Notes: generated by a model not told the origin, from the sequence alone. A DNA stretch of 64,000 nt from Firmicutes bacterium HGW-Firmicutes-1 (GCA_002841625.1 PHAG01000001.1:310001-374000), one strand, 5' to 3'; counted from the stretch's first letter, positions 53,999 through 62,988 are shown. Numbers and translations are program-made.

Positions 53999-55784
53999 AA
54001 TGAAGTCGTTTTAAAATTTTTCCTATCATCGTTGCTCTATTGAAGGGTGTCATAAGGTATAATCCATCAACCACTGGCGTCATGGCCTTACCAAGCTCTA
54101 CCGAAATATGAATACCGACTTCTTCTGCTTCTTCCCTTGACATCTTTGTGTTAAACATATTTATTACAACATCTGGAATATTCATCCCAGCAAATTCATT
54201 ATTTATAAATTGTGCATTTTTATAACTTACTAAGGGTAGTATTCCACCCAATATTTTAATTCCTGTTTTTTCTTTTATTAACCTTAACTTTTGAATATCT
54301 TGCTCAGTATAAATAGGTTGTGTGAGTAAGTATTTAGCTCCTGCCTCTTTCTTTTGAAGCACCTTTTCAATTATTTTATCTAAATTAGCACCCTTTGGAT
54401 TGAGCGCACCACCATATATAAATACATCCTCATTCGTGAGCTCTTCATTCATTTCCTTTACAAGTGACATCAACTTGACAGAGTTCATATTGAATACACT
54501 TTTAATCTCATTTCTCAATATATCTGGTAAGGGATCCCCCGTAACCAGTAAATAATTTCTTATGCCTTCAACATAAGCGGCCGATATTACAGATTTCAAT
54601 GCAATGACATTTTTATCTCTGCAGCACACATGAGGCATTACATCAATTCCAACTTCTCGATATATTTTTGTTGCCATCATTAAGGAATCCAACCTCATCT
54701 TCCCAAGTGGGGAATCAGCAATTGTTAATATATCCACTCCTTCTGCTTTTAAAATATGAGCCGCTTCCATCAATTTCGAAATATCGTATCCAAATGGTGG
54801 GTCAATTTCTACGGCTACCACAAATTCACCTCTATCTAACTTTTCCCAAAAAGGATTTTCTTTTTTCTGAGAAACGATACGCAAAGATTCTATACTGTTT
54901 TTCTTCCTATGAGCTTCTATCTCAAATGTCTCTAAATAATTAGATATTTGCTGTATATGAGCAGGTGTTGTACCGCAACAACCCCCAACTATTTTAACTC
55001 CAAGCTTACATATATCAATTATTTTTTCTGCAAAATAATCCGAATTATCCATATATAAGGTTCTATCATAGATTTTTTCTGGATAGCCTGCATTTGGTAC
55101 TGCAGCATAGATGTTCTTCTCTAAATCAATATTTTTATAAAGATTATAAAGATGTCCTGCACCAACCCCACAATTAAATCCAAAAGCAGTTAAGCCATTC
55201 AGATTCGTTAATTCTTCAATCATTCGTTTATAACCAATGCCTTTTTTTGAATATCCATGTAAATTTATTGTAAATAAGGCAATAATCTCAGCATCTTTAT
55301 TTTTGTCTAAGATATATGGAACAAACTTTTTAATATAATCTGTCTGTGAGAACGTTTCAAAAACAAAGGCTTTCGCACCTAAGTTCAAAAAAACATCAAT
55401 TATTCTATAATACTCACCCATGATTTCTGTTTCAGAGCTTTCACTGGTCTCGGTAATGGGTCCTATTGAACAAGCGACAAACACGTCTTGATTCAAGGCA
55501 CAAGCAGTTGCAATATCATAGCCTTTTTGAAGCACTTTGTTTACTTCTTGAACCGAACAAGCCATATCATAGCGATTTGCTGAAAAAGTATTCGTACGGA
55601 TAAGCTTTGCTCCTGCACCAATATAGGCATTGTGAATGTTCGTTATAGCTTCAGGTTTTTCAAGATTTGCCTTTTCACTCAGATGATTGTAATCATTCTC
55701 TTGACTCGCATAATAGGTACCCATTGCACCATCAATTAATAATATATTTTTTTCAATATATGCTTTAATAGAGTTGTTTTTCAT
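53997..55784 (-). CDS. Bifunctional homocysteine S-methyltransferase / 5,10-methylenetetrahydrofolate reductase
   Basis: 595 residues. N-terminal homocysteine methyltransferase (1-290) with LLIDGAMGTY, TNTFSANRY and zinc ligands in GFNCGVG and GGCCGTTP. C-terminal methylene-THF reductase barrel (about 305-595) with FVVAVEIDPPFG, ILTIADSPLG, YLLVTGDP and LLTQPIYTEQD. The fusion resembles Bacillus YitJ and would make methionine or regenerate methyl-THF in one protein. It has no B12-binding domain. It starts 21 bases after the topB stop, so the two may be co-transcribed. Confidence 0.92.
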   Translation of the reverse strand: MKNNSIKAYIEKNILLIDGAMGTYYASQENDYNHLSEKANLEKPEAITNIHNAYIGAGAKLIRTNTFSANRYDMACSVQEVNKVLQKGYDIATACALNQDVFVACSIGPITETSESSETEIMGEYYRIIDVFLNLGAKAFVFETFSQTDYIKKFVPYILDKNKDAEIIALFTINLHGYSKKGIGYKRMIEELTNLNGLTAFGFNCGVGAGHLYNLYKNIDLEKNIYAAVPNAGYPEKIYDRTLYMDNSDYFAEKIIDICKLGVKIVGGCCGTTPAHIQQISNYLETFEIEAHRKKNSIESLRIVSQKKENPFWEKLDRGEFVVAVEIDPPFGYDISKLMEAAHILKAEGVDILTIADSPLGKMRLDSLMMATKIYREVGIDVMPHVCCRDKNVIALKSVISAAYVEGIRNYLLVTGDPLPDILRNEIKSVFNMNSVKLMSLVKEMNEELTNEDVFIYGGALNPKGANLDKIIEKVLQKKEAGAKYLLTQPIYTEQDIQKLRLIKEKTGIKILGGILPLVSYKNAQFINNEFAGMNIPDVVINMFNTKMSREEAEEVGIHISVELGKAMTPVVDGLYLMTPFNRATMIGKILKRLH

Positions 55785-55805
55785 GTGATTCTTCCTTTTT
55801 GGGAT

Positions 55806-57635
55806 TTAAGCTTTTTTACCTTTATAATTCTTTTTATGATCTTCAAATACAACAGTTCCTTTGTTTACTTCAGAACTCTTAACTAAATAAACAACAAACC
55901 TTTTAATACTGTTCATGAATTTTTCTGATTCCATCTCACCTTGACTGATTTTATGAAGTGCTTTCTCCCATTTTCCTGTTGTCTCAGCAGATTTAAGCTC
56001 TTCCGGAATAATGGCAATTAAGTTTATACCTTTTTGAGTCGGAAATAATGCTTTTCCCTTTCTTCCTATGTATTCTACTTGAATGAGCCTTTCAATAATG
56101 CCTGCTCTAGTCGCCGGCGTTCCAAAGCCAGATTCCTTCAAATGCTCTTTTAAGGATTCGTCTTCAATATATCTACCCGCATTTTCCATAGCACTAAGAA
56201 GCGTTCCTTCTGTATAAGGCTTTGGTGGGGATGTTTGCTTCTTCAATACTTCAGTATCTTCAACGGTTCGTTTATCACCTTTCTGTAATGGAGGTAAAAT
56301 CTGTTCCTTATCATCCTTGTTTGCAATGTAAAGGCTTTTCCATCCTTTTTGTGTTATAATTTTACCCTTTGTGACAAAGGTGTCTTTACCTACACCAACA
56401 ATCGCTTCTGTTGTTTCAAACAAAAAATCATCATAAAATACAGCAATAAATCTTTTAACAACCAATTGATAAATATTCAATTCTTCTTTCGTTAAGCTAT
56501 TTATTTTAGGTGTAACATCCGTTGGAATGATCGCATGATGATCTGTTACCTTGCTGTTATCTATAATACGTTTTGAAAACTTAAGTTCGCCTTTTGCTAG
56601 GACTGGCTCTATCGCCTTATTATATGGAGGGATGTTTAATTGATCCATTGTTTGTTTTACTTTTGGCTTCATATCATCGCTTAAATACCTACTATCAGTT
56701 CTTGGGTATGTAATAAGCTTTCTTTTTTCATATAACCCTTGCGCAATTGACAATACCTCTTGGGCTGTATACCCATAATTCTTATTTCCATCTCTTTGTA
56801 ATTCTGTTAAATCATAAAGCAATGGTGGCATTTCCTTTTTCTTACTCTTAGTGACCTTTTTAACAGTTCCTTCTTGGCCTTTTACTCTATCTGATATCTC
56901 AATTGCCTTTTCTTCCTGAAAAATCTTTGTTTCTGAAGGCTTTTCATCGAACCAAATACCATTGAAATCACTAAAGTTAGCAGATACTTCAAAATAGTCC
57001 TTAGGAACAAATGCATCCAATTCCTTTTGCCTTTGTACAATGAGTGCTAAGGTTGGCGTTTGTACACGTCCAATGCTAAGCAAAATATTGTTTTTTGTAG
57101 TATATGCCCTTGTTGCATTAATCCCTACTAACCAATCTGCTTCTGAACGACATTTCGCTGATTGATAAAGAGCGTTATAAGCTGCTCCATCCTTAAGCTT
57201 TTCAAAGCCTTCTAGGATGGCTTTATCTGTCATACTTGAAATCCATAACCTCGTAAAGGCTTTGTTACATTTTGTATAACTATATATATATCTAAAGATC
57301 AATTCACCTTCTCTTCCACTATCTGTTGCACAAATAAGGGAATCCACATCTTTTCTGTGAACCAAAGTGTTAATAATCTTTAATTGTTTAACAGTTTTTT
57401 CGTAGGGTTTTATTTTTATTTCATTCGGAAGTATGGGGAGAGATTGATACTGCCATTTCTTAAGCTTTTCATCATAGTCTTCTGGCTCATACAACGTTAC
57501 TAGGTGCCCTATAGCCCAAGTAATGATATAATCTATGCCTTCAATAAAACCATCACCCTTTTGGACGCATTTCAATACCTTGGCGATGTCTCTTGCTACT
57601 GAAGGTTTTTCAGCAATAATTAATTGTTTACCCAT
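55806..57635 (-). CDS. topB: DNA topoisomerase III
   Basis: 609 residues. Type IA topoisomerase that decatenates and relaxes DNA. TOPRIM domain at the N-terminus (LIIAEKPSVARDIAKVL; acidic ATDSGREGELIFRYIY), catalytic tyrosine in LITYPRTDSRYLSDDM, and the later GTPATRAGIIERLI helix. There are no C-terminal zinc fingers. The frame is open to 57689, but the ATG at 57635 has AAAGGAG 7-9 bases upstream and gives the standard MGKQLIIAEKPS start. Divergent from the LUD gene. Confidence 0.94.
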   Translation of the reverse strand: MGKQLIIAEKPSVARDIAKVLKCVQKGDGFIEGIDYIITWAIGHLVTLYEPEDYDEKLKKWQYQSLPILPNEIKIKPYEKTVKQLKIINTLVHRKDVDSLICATDSGREGELIFRYIYSYTKCNKAFTRLWISSMTDKAILEGFEKLKDGAAYNALYQSAKCRSEADWLVGINATRAYTTKNNILLSIGRVQTPTLALIVQRQKELDAFVPKDYFEVSANFSDFNGIWFDEKPSETKIFQEEKAIEISDRVKGQEGTVKKVTKSKKKEMPPLLYDLTELQRDGNKNYGYTAQEVLSIAQGLYEKRKLITYPRTDSRYLSDDMKPKVKQTMDQLNIPPYNKAIEPVLAKGELKFSKRIIDNSKVTDHHAIIPTDVTPKINSLTKEELNIYQLVVKRFIAVFYDDFLFETTEAIVGVGKDTFVTKGKIITQKGWKSLYIANKDDKEQILPPLQKGDKRTVEDTEVLKKQTSPPKPYTEGTLLSAMENAGRYIEDESLKEHLKESGFGTPATRAGIIERLIQVEYIGRKGKALFPTQKGINLIAIIPEELKSAETTGKWEKALHKISQGEMESEKFMNSIKRFVVYLVKSSEVNKGTVVFEDHKKNYKGKKA

Positions 57636-57711
57636 AGTTTTTCTCCTTTTTATAAGAAGCTTTGTTAGATTATAGCACAAAGAAGCCAATTGAACAAATA
57701 GTATTAATATA

Positions 57712-57740
57712 TTTACTTACTATGCTTTTGCTTATATAAT
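57712..57740 (+). promoter_or_regulatory. Promoter of the LUD-domain gene
   Basis: TTTACT (57712-57717) and perfect TATAAT (57735-57740) with a 17-base spacer, 32 bases before the start codon. Confidence 0.7.
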
Positions 57741-57772
57741 AGGAGTTAGAATCGTTTTGAAAGGGGATTATT

Positions 57773-58408
57773 ATGACACCAAAAGATCATTTTTATCAAA
57801 TACAAGCAGAAAGCATTATTAAAAAGCTTGAGCAAAGAAATATGGCCGGTTATTATTGTAAAACATCTGAAGAAGCAAAGAACTTAGCACTCGACCTAAT
57901 GAAAAGCCCTTCCGTAATTTCTTGGGGAGGTTCTCAAACTATAACAGAAATTGGCTTGTTAGATGAACTAAAAAATCATAATTACACACTTATAGACAGA
58001 AGGCAAGCCAACTCACCAGAAGAAGTTAGAGAAGCTTATCTGAAAGCCTTTGAAGCTGATTATTATTTAATGAGTTCAAATGCAATCACCTTAGACGGCG
58101 AACTCATCAATATAGATGGGAATGGCAATCGAGTAGCCGCCTTAATCTACGGTCCAAGAAACGTCATCATAATCGCTGGTATGAATAAAATCGTTTCTAA
58201 CGAAGAGACGGCTGTTGCACGTGTAAGAAATTTCGCAACTCCACCAAATGCACTACGTTTAAACCAAGACACACCATGTTCAAAAACAGGTAAATGTCAT
58301 GATTGTACACATGAACAATGTTTATGTTGTCAAATTGTTACTACTAGATTCTCTAGAGTCTCTAAACGAATCAAGGTTATCCTTGTGGGGGAAACACTAG
58401 GATTTTAA
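57773..58408 (+). CDS. LUD-domain (LutC/YkgG-like) protein
   Basis: 211 residues, a family related to lactate-utilisation subunits. Seen: SWGGSQTITEIGLLDEL, LMSSNAITLDGELINIDGNGNRVAALIYGP, and a cysteine-rich C-terminal part (CSKTGKCHDCTHEQCLCC) followed by GRVSKRIKVILVGE-like ending. Stand-alone LUD proteins like this are common in clostridia; their biochemical function is not settled. The cysteines might bind metal. AAAGGGG lies 8 bases before the ATG. No lutA or lutB neighbour is seen, so lactate oxidation should not be assumed. Confidence 0.87.
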   Translation: MTPKDHFYQIQAESIIKKLEQRNMAGYYCKTSEEAKNLALDLMKSPSVISWGGSQTITEIGLLDELKNHNYTLIDRRQANSPEEVREAYLKAFEADYYLMSSNAITLDGELINIDGNGNRVAALIYGPRNVIIIAGMNKIVSNEETAVARVRNFATPPNALRLNQDTPCSKTGKCHDCTHEQCLCCQIVTTRFSRVSKRIKVILVGETLGF

Positions 58409-58416
58409 AAAATCAT

Positions 58417-58465
58417 AAAGGGATATCTCAAAATAGATTTTCATCTACCGAGAGATATCCCTTTT
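58417..58465. terminator. Terminator after the LUD-domain gene
   Basis: AAAGGGATATCTC pairs with GAGATATCCCTTT across a loop of about 22 bases and is followed by T residues. It lies between converging genes. Confidence 0.75.
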
Positions 58466-58503
58466 TAGATTTATAATATGCCCAGTTAAAGACCTACTCA
58501 AGC

Positions 58504-58764
58504 TCATCCGCCTGCAGTCAAGAACCGTAAACGAAAGCTATAAATAACACTTTCAAGGCTCTTTTCCCCCTTAAAGATAACAATAGTAGAAGGTATAAGA
58601 AGCGACCCAATTGAGACAAACGATTCCTCTCTTACTTCCGCACTCCAATGTTCTCCAACAAAAGTTGATAAATTACATTCTATATGCTCCAAGCCCATAA
58701 AGTAATCAATAATTTCTTGCCTTCTCATGCCTCTCATTTCCAGTAGCCTCTCTTCAGTCTCCAT
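58504..58764 (-). CDS. Unassigned 86-residue protein with C-terminal Gly-Gly in the tungsten cofactor cluster
   Basis: Not a family I recognise. It starts METEERLLEMRGMRRQEII and ends ...FLTAGG immediately before TGA. The C-terminal Gly-Gly is the feature that lets MoaD/ThiS-type carriers be adenylated by E1-like enzymes, and such an enzyme gene lies 22 bases upstream. The remainder is short beta-rich sequence without an obvious MoaD pattern. GGAG lies 8 bases before the ATG. It may be a second sulfur carrier or a cofactor-assembly factor; both are inference. Last gene of the run. Confidence 0.7.
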   Translation of the reverse strand: METEERLLEMRGMRRQEIIDYFMGLEHIECNLSTFVGEHWSAEVREESFVSIGSLLIPSTIVIFKGEKSLESVIYSFRLRFLTAGG

Positions 58765-58786
58765 CCATTTGCTCCTTATAAATCAG

Positions 58787-59461
58787 CTATAAATCAATAA
58801 CTTCATATTCTTGTTCCAACAAATTTATAAATAGCAATTTATTCCTCAACAATTCCCCCCGATGTAATAGAACTTTAATCACTTCACTCACTTGTATTGA
58901 ACTAGCTAAAGCTGGTGTAAAGGAAGGATTGCCAAGTAACTTTTCTTTTCCTTTTGGTGTATTGTTTTTATAAATCTTATTTAATGTTCTATCACCTGGA
59001 AATATTGTTGATACTTGTCCATACCAACCTGCAATTGCACCGTATACAAAAGGAGTTTTTAACTTTTCCGCGATGTCTTGCACCAAAAACCTTGTATGGA
59101 TTTGATCTAAGGCATCTACAATAACATGATGCTCTCTTAATAATTCTTCTGCATTATCCACCGTTAAAAATTCATTAATAGGTTTCACTAAAATTTCCGG
59201 ATTGACTAGTGCCATACGTTTTTTTGCAATGACTGCTTTGCTATATCCTATAGTATCTGTATCAGATAGAATTTGTCTGTTTAAGTTGGTTTCATCAAAC
59301 ACATCACCATCTATGGCAGTAATTGTACCCACTCCAATTCTTCCTAACATTTCAATTACATAACCACCAAGACCTCCACAGCCGATTACACATACCTTTG
59401 AAGCTTTCAGTACTTCATTCTCTTCTTCACTTATAGTTGACCTATTTCTTGTATAACGCAT
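58787..59461 (-). CDS. ThiF/MoeB/HesA-family E1-like activating enzyme
   Basis: 224 residues. Adenylates the C-terminal Gly of a ubiquitin-like sulfur carrier. Nucleotide-binding GCGGLGG near residue 30, then DGDVFDETNLNRQ with the conserved Arg and Gln, and VDALDQIHTRFLV. The two CxxC zinc pairs common in MoeB are absent and the protein is short, as in HesA-like members. The frame is open to a TTG at 59467, but the ATG at 59461 follows GGAGG at 6 bases and lies 2 bases after the MoaD stop. The natural partner is that MoaD-like protein and possibly the downstream GG-ending protein. Confidence 0.9.
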   Translation of the reverse strand: MRYTRNRSTISEEENEVLKASKVCVIGCGGLGGYVIEMLGRIGVGTITAIDGDVFDETNLNRQILSDTDTIGYSKAVIAKKRMALVNPEILVKPINEFLTVDNAEELLREHHVIVDALDQIHTRFLVQDIAEKLKTPFVYGAIAGWYGQVSTIFPGDRTLNKIYKNNTPKGKEKLLGNPSFTPALASSIQVSEVIKVLLHRGELLRNKLLFINLLEQEYEVIDL

Positions 59462-59463
59462 AA

Positions 59464-59688
59464 TCAACCTCCTCCTACCGGTGGGAATATTGATACAACA
59501 TCTGAACCTATTAGCTTCGTATTGATCTGTCCATCTCTACCATTGATTAATAAGATTGCAACATCTTCTACTGGAATTTGAAGCCTTTCAATGATATCAA
59601 GGGGGCTCACACCTTCTTCTAATTCTATGAACATTTCTTTGCCACGGCCTTCCCGTAGTGTAGCAAATAATCTAACTTTTATTTGCAT
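59464..59688 (-). CDS. MoaD/ThiS-family sulfur carrier protein
   Basis: 74 residues, a beta-grasp carrier. Begins MQIKVRLFATLREGRGKEMF and ends SIFPPVGGG, the typical MoaD tail whose last Gly is turned into a thiocarboxylate for dithiolene formation on the pyranopterin. The frame is open to 59805, but that extension overlaps the upstream gene; the ATG at 59688 has AGGTGA upstream and gives the normal MoaD start. Its activating enzyme is encoded 2 bases downstream. Confidence 0.9.
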   Translation of the reverse strand: MQIKVRLFATLREGRGKEMFIELEEGVSPLDIIERLQIPVEDVAILLINGRDGQINTKLIGSDVVSIFPPVGGG

Positions 59689-59768
59689 ATAATCACCTCT
59701 CAATGAATTCACTTTATAGATTCCATTTCCTTTACAAAGAGTCAATACTACAAAACCTCCGTATTCGG

Positions 59769-60809
59769 TTAAACACAATATATAATCTTCCTCGACCATA
59801 GGCAATCAGCACAGGAGGGTGTGACACCATAACAATCTGCAGTTGTAGAACGCACCATATCACATCCATCTACTAATTCACAATCTATACAAGAAGGATA
59901 ATGATTGTTATATACAGTGGATCTAAAGGATTCATAAGCTGAATTTTCCCAAATTTCTCGCAAGGATTCTTCTTTAATATTCCCAAACGTATGCGCTAAT
60001 ATTTCTTTTTTTCTGCCAAATACTACCTCCGAACCGTCATGTGCCAAGCGATAACAAGGAGTTACATCACCGGTTGCAGTAATCACGAGTGTATGATCTT
60101 CAATAAACCTACATCTTCTATCCGTTTTTAGTTGATAAGCTGGAAATTTTACTTCCAATCCACTTCTAAAAGCATAGTTTCTTACACCTTGGAAAAGTTC
60201 CTGTATTTCAGTATTTTCGTACAGTTTGTAAAGAACCAACTGGCTATCTTCCATGCTTGTCGGAAGAATATTTGAGAATATCACCTGTGATGCTTGGATA
60301 GATTCAGCGATATCAATAATTTCATATACTTGGTCTTTATTGCTTGTTGAAAGCACCATCTGTACTGAAATAGCAGGTGTTTTACGGCCTCTTGTTTTCT
60401 TATATTCATTTAATGCCTTCATATTGTTAATAATCTCATCTAATGGAAACTGACGAATTGAGAAGAAAGTATCATGGTTCCCGTCTATTGATATCACTAG
60501 ATGGTCAACTGTGTCAACAATAGTCTCCAACATTTTAGGGTGCATAATTGTTCCATTCGTTGTTAAGGTTAAATACTTATCCTTTAATGCATACATAACC
60601 CTCTCTACTTCTTCAGCGTAGGTTGGTTCACCTATTCCACCAAGGACTACTTCTTTTATAGAAGACGTTTCATTTATTTCTTTAAGGCATTTTTCCAATA
60701 CTTCTCCAGGCATATCACTCGTCTCGTAATCCCATGCATTTCTATAACACATGGTACAATTTAAATTACATTTATTGGTAAGCTCTAAGTAAACTTTTTC
60801 AATGGACAT
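59769..60809 (-). CDS. Radical SAM/SPASM protein, probable tungsten oxidoreductase maturase
   Basis: 346 residues. CxxxCxxC cluster at Cys14, Cys18 and Cys21 (KCNLNCTMCYRNAW), the GGIGEP stretch near 58, and a C-terminal cysteine-rich SPASM-like region (CIDCELVDGCDM ... CADCLW ... YC) for extra iron-sulfur clusters. Radical SAM proteins with this CxMCY pattern are found next to tungsten aldehyde oxidoreductases as proposed maturases. The aor gene is directly upstream and the cofactor genes directly downstream. GGAGG lies 6 bases before the ATG. The exact reaction is unknown. Confidence 0.88.
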   Translation of the reverse strand: MSIEKVYLELTNKCNLNCTMCYRNAWDYETSDMPGEVLEKCLKEINETSSIKEVVLGGIGEPTYAEEVERVMYALKDKYLTLTTNGTIMHPKMLETIVDTVDHLVISIDGNHDTFFSIRQFPLDEIINNMKALNEYKKTRGRKTPAISVQMVLSTSNKDQVYEIIDIAESIQASQVIFSNILPTSMEDSQLVLYKLYENTEIQELFQGVRNYAFRSGLEVKFPAYQLKTDRRCRFIEDHTLVITATGDVTPCYRLAHDGSEVVFGRKKEILAHTFGNIKEESLREIWENSAYESFRSTVYNNHYPSCIDCELVDGCDMVRSTTADCYGVTPSCADCLWSRKIIYCV

Positions 60810-60862
60810 TTCAATCCTCCGCTTTTCAAATTACTTATGCAGAACATTCATTGTAAATGAAA

Positions 60863-60880
60863 GGGCTTCTTACGAAGCCC
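60863..60880 (-). terminator. Partial terminator/attenuator between aor and the radical SAM gene
   Basis: GGGCTTC-TTAC-GAAGCCC forms a 7-bp stem 20 bases after the aor stop; in the minus orientation it is followed by TTTCATTT. It is probably leaky, lowering expression of the downstream cofactor genes relative to aor. Confidence 0.6.
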
Positions 60881-60900
60881 CTATTTGATAGATACCTAAC

Positions 60901-62691
60901 TTATACTCCTAATAAGGTCTTTCTTTCTTGTGTAGGGATACCATCGCTACCCCAACCACGAAGTGAATAATATTCTGGCAATAATTCTGATAATCTTGCA
61001 ACATTTCCCTCTGAAGGACCTGCTACGATAGGATCTTTTAATAACCTACTAGGTAATGTGTCTTGTGACGAATCAATACCTGCAGATAAATTATAAAGTC
61101 TTTCAATGTTCCAAATTCTTTCTCCTGCCATTAATACATCTTCAACGGTCCAATCTGTTCCAATAACCGCATTGATCATTGCTGCATAATCTCCTCCACC
61201 CATTGCAAAGGAAGTAAATAAACACAAACCAGATGCATCAATAAATGCAGTAAGATCTTGGAATATTTTTACCCATGTTGCTTTTCCTTCAAGCGTAAAA
61301 CGGTCTAATTTTTCTGGTAAACCAAGGATTTCCGGAGAAATCATGTAGCCTCTAACGTGACAACCACCACGATTAGATGTTGCATATTGTAAACCTTGAC
61401 CCTGAATACCTCTTGGATCATATGCAGGAAGCTCTTGTTTTTTTACTGACATGGATAACTCTGGAACACCATAGCTGTCTGTTAATCTATAGGAACCATC
61501 CGCCATTTTATCACCGAAGCCTTCTCTCAAGCCCATACGTTTCGTCCATTCTACGACTGCATCGGCATTGCCAAATTCTAAAGAAAGTCCGTCTAAATCT
61601 TCATCCTTAATATAACCCTTTTGATACAATTCCATTGCTGCTGCAATCGTTGCACCTGTTGAAATTGTGTCTAGACCCATTTCATTACACCAGTAGTTGG
61701 CTTTGATAACAGCGCCCATATCTGATACTCCACAATCTCCACCAAATGCCCAAATAGTTTCATATTCTGGGCCACCGCCTTCAATATCATCTACTTTACA
61801 ATAACGTCCACATGCAATTGGACATCTATAACATGGATCTTTTTTCACTAAGTATTTTTCTGCTAAGGTTTCTCCACTAATTTCTTCCGCCTGTGCAAAT
61901 TGAGAGGTTTGGAAATTATTCGTAGGGAAAACACCATTTTCGTTAATAATATTTACAAGTACTGCCGTTCCGTATGTAGGTAATCCTTGGCCTGTTACAC
62001 CATTTTCTTTGATTTTTAGCGTACATTCTTTAACAACTTGTTTCAATGTTTCTTCTTGTGCAACAGTAACCTTTCCTGTACCTCTCACTACAATCGCTTT
62101 GAGGTTTTTTGAACCCATTACTGCACCAACACCAGAACGTCCTGCTGCTCTAGAATAATCATTCATAATGGAAGCCATTTTTGATAATTTCTCGCCTGCA
62201 GGTCCAATTGTTAAAATTCTAGATTTTTCAGGAGTTTCACCTTTTAAAATGTCCGTAGTTTCTGAAACCACCTTACCCCACAAATGACCAGCATTTCTTA
62301 TTTCAATTTTATCGTCTTCAATCATTACATAAACTGGTTTATCTGACTTGCCTTCAACAATAATGAGATCATAACCTGCAAACTTTAGCTCTGGTCCCCA
62401 ATATCCACCTGAGTTAGAGGATGCAATCGTTCCTGTTAGAGGGCCTTTGGTTACTACCATATATCTGCCTCCTGTTGGAGTTGGCGTACCCGTTAGTGGA
62501 CCTGTTACAAATAATATTTTGTTTTCTGCGCTTAAAGCATCAATGTCTGGCGATACTTCGTCTGCGTAAATTTTTGTACCAAGTCCTCTACCCCCAATGT
62601 ACTTCTTAGCTAGTGCTTCATCTAAAGCCTCAACCTTAGAAATACCTGTAGATAAGTCAATTCTTAAAATCTTTCCTTGATAACCGAACAT
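60901..62691 (-). CDS. aor: Tungsten-containing aldehyde:ferredoxin oxidoreductase
   Basis: 596 residues, the usual AOR length. Oxidises aldehydes to carboxylic acids with ferredoxin, or the reverse, using a bis-pyranopterin tungsten centre. Features: N-terminal MFGYQGKILRIDLSTG, cofactor-binding GGRGLGTKI and SNSGGYWGPELKFAGYD, the 4Fe-4S motif CYRCPIACGRYC near 286-293, RGGCHVRGY, and a later Cys in ASGLCLFTSF. AAAGGAGG lies upstream of the ATG. The gene has its own promoter and a Moco/Tuco-type riboswitch in the leader, and all neighbours serve cofactor synthesis. With the Fe-alcohol dehydrogenase about 8 kb away it could link acids, aldehydes and alcohols. Confidence 0.96.
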   Translation of the reverse strand: MFGYQGKILRIDLSTGISKVEALDEALAKKYIGGRGLGTKIYADEVSPDIDALSAENKILFVTGPLTGTPTPTGGRYMVVTKGPLTGTIASSNSGGYWGPELKFAGYDLIIVEGKSDKPVYVMIEDDKIEIRNAGHLWGKVVSETTDILKGETPEKSRILTIGPAGEKLSKMASIMNDYSRAAGRSGVGAVMGSKNLKAIVVRGTGKVTVAQEETLKQVVKECTLKIKENGVTGQGLPTYGTAVLVNIINENGVFPTNNFQTSQFAQAEEISGETLAEKYLVKKDPCYRCPIACGRYCKVDDIEGGGPEYETIWAFGGDCGVSDMGAVIKANYWCNEMGLDTISTGATIAAAMELYQKGYIKDEDLDGLSLEFGNADAVVEWTKRMGLREGFGDKMADGSYRLTDSYGVPELSMSVKKQELPAYDPRGIQGQGLQYATSNRGGCHVRGYMISPEILGLPEKLDRFTLEGKATWVKIFQDLTAFIDASGLCLFTSFAMGGGDYAAMINAVIGTDWTVEDVLMAGERIWNIERLYNLSAGIDSSQDTLPSRLLKDPIVAGPSEGNVARLSELLPEYYSLRGWGSDGIPTQERKTLLGV

Positions 62692-62717
62692 AAAAATAGC
62701 CTCCTTTCAATTTGGGC

Positions 62718-62741
62718 GCAATAATCCTTATAGGTTATTGC
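62718..62741 (-). promoter_or_regulatory. Hairpin just before the aor ribosome binding site
   Basis: GCAATAA and TTATTGC with inner CC/GG pairs form a hairpin about 10 bases upstream of AAAGGAGG. It has no T run, so it may be part of a translation-level expression platform for the upstream riboswitch. Confidence 0.5.
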
Positions 62742-62777
62742 AGTTAAGTAGTTTTAAAAATAAATGATTCATATTTA

Positions 62778-62880
62778 TTTCCAATCCTTTCCAAATTCGG
62801 GAGGCAGTACAGTTTCCTGTAAAACCCATAGGTTAATGTTCATGGTCATTGACTTTAGAACGATTAACTCGGATATGGTA
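62778..62880 (-). ncRNA. Molybdenum/tungsten cofactor (Moco/Tuco) riboswitch candidate
   Basis: The minus-strand leader of aor carries, in order, the blocks ATCCGAG, CAATGACCATGAAC, GTTTTACAGGAAACTGTACTG (21 bases, given here split: GTTTTACAGG then AAACTGTACTG), GCCTCCCGA and GGAAAGG. These match my memory of the Moco RNA motif (5' CCGAG, central hairpins, CCUCCCG and GGAAAGG near the 3' end). Its place directly before a tungsten enzyme gene fits the tungsten-cofactor variant class. A covariance-model search was not possible. Confidence 0.75.
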
Positions 62881-62900
62881 TTCAGTTGTTTATAGTCTAT

Positions 62901-62929
62901 ATTTTATCATATTTTCAAGGTTCCTTCAA
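62901..62929 (-). promoter_or_regulatory. Promoter of the aor transcript
   Basis: TTGAAG (62924-62929) and TAAAAT (62901-62906) on the minus strand with a 17-base spacer, just upstream of the riboswitch. It separates aor transcription from moaA-moaC-MOSC. Confidence 0.6.
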
Positions 62930-62988
62930 TGATTTCAATACTAGAAAGTATTTTGTGTTCTAATTTTGACGCTTTCATTATCACTGAT

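Noticed and set aside
59689-59805. Longer MoaD reading frame starting at 59805
   Set aside because: It overlaps the end of the radical SAM gene and the first 39 residues do not look like MoaD; the internal ATG has its own Shine-Dalgarno.
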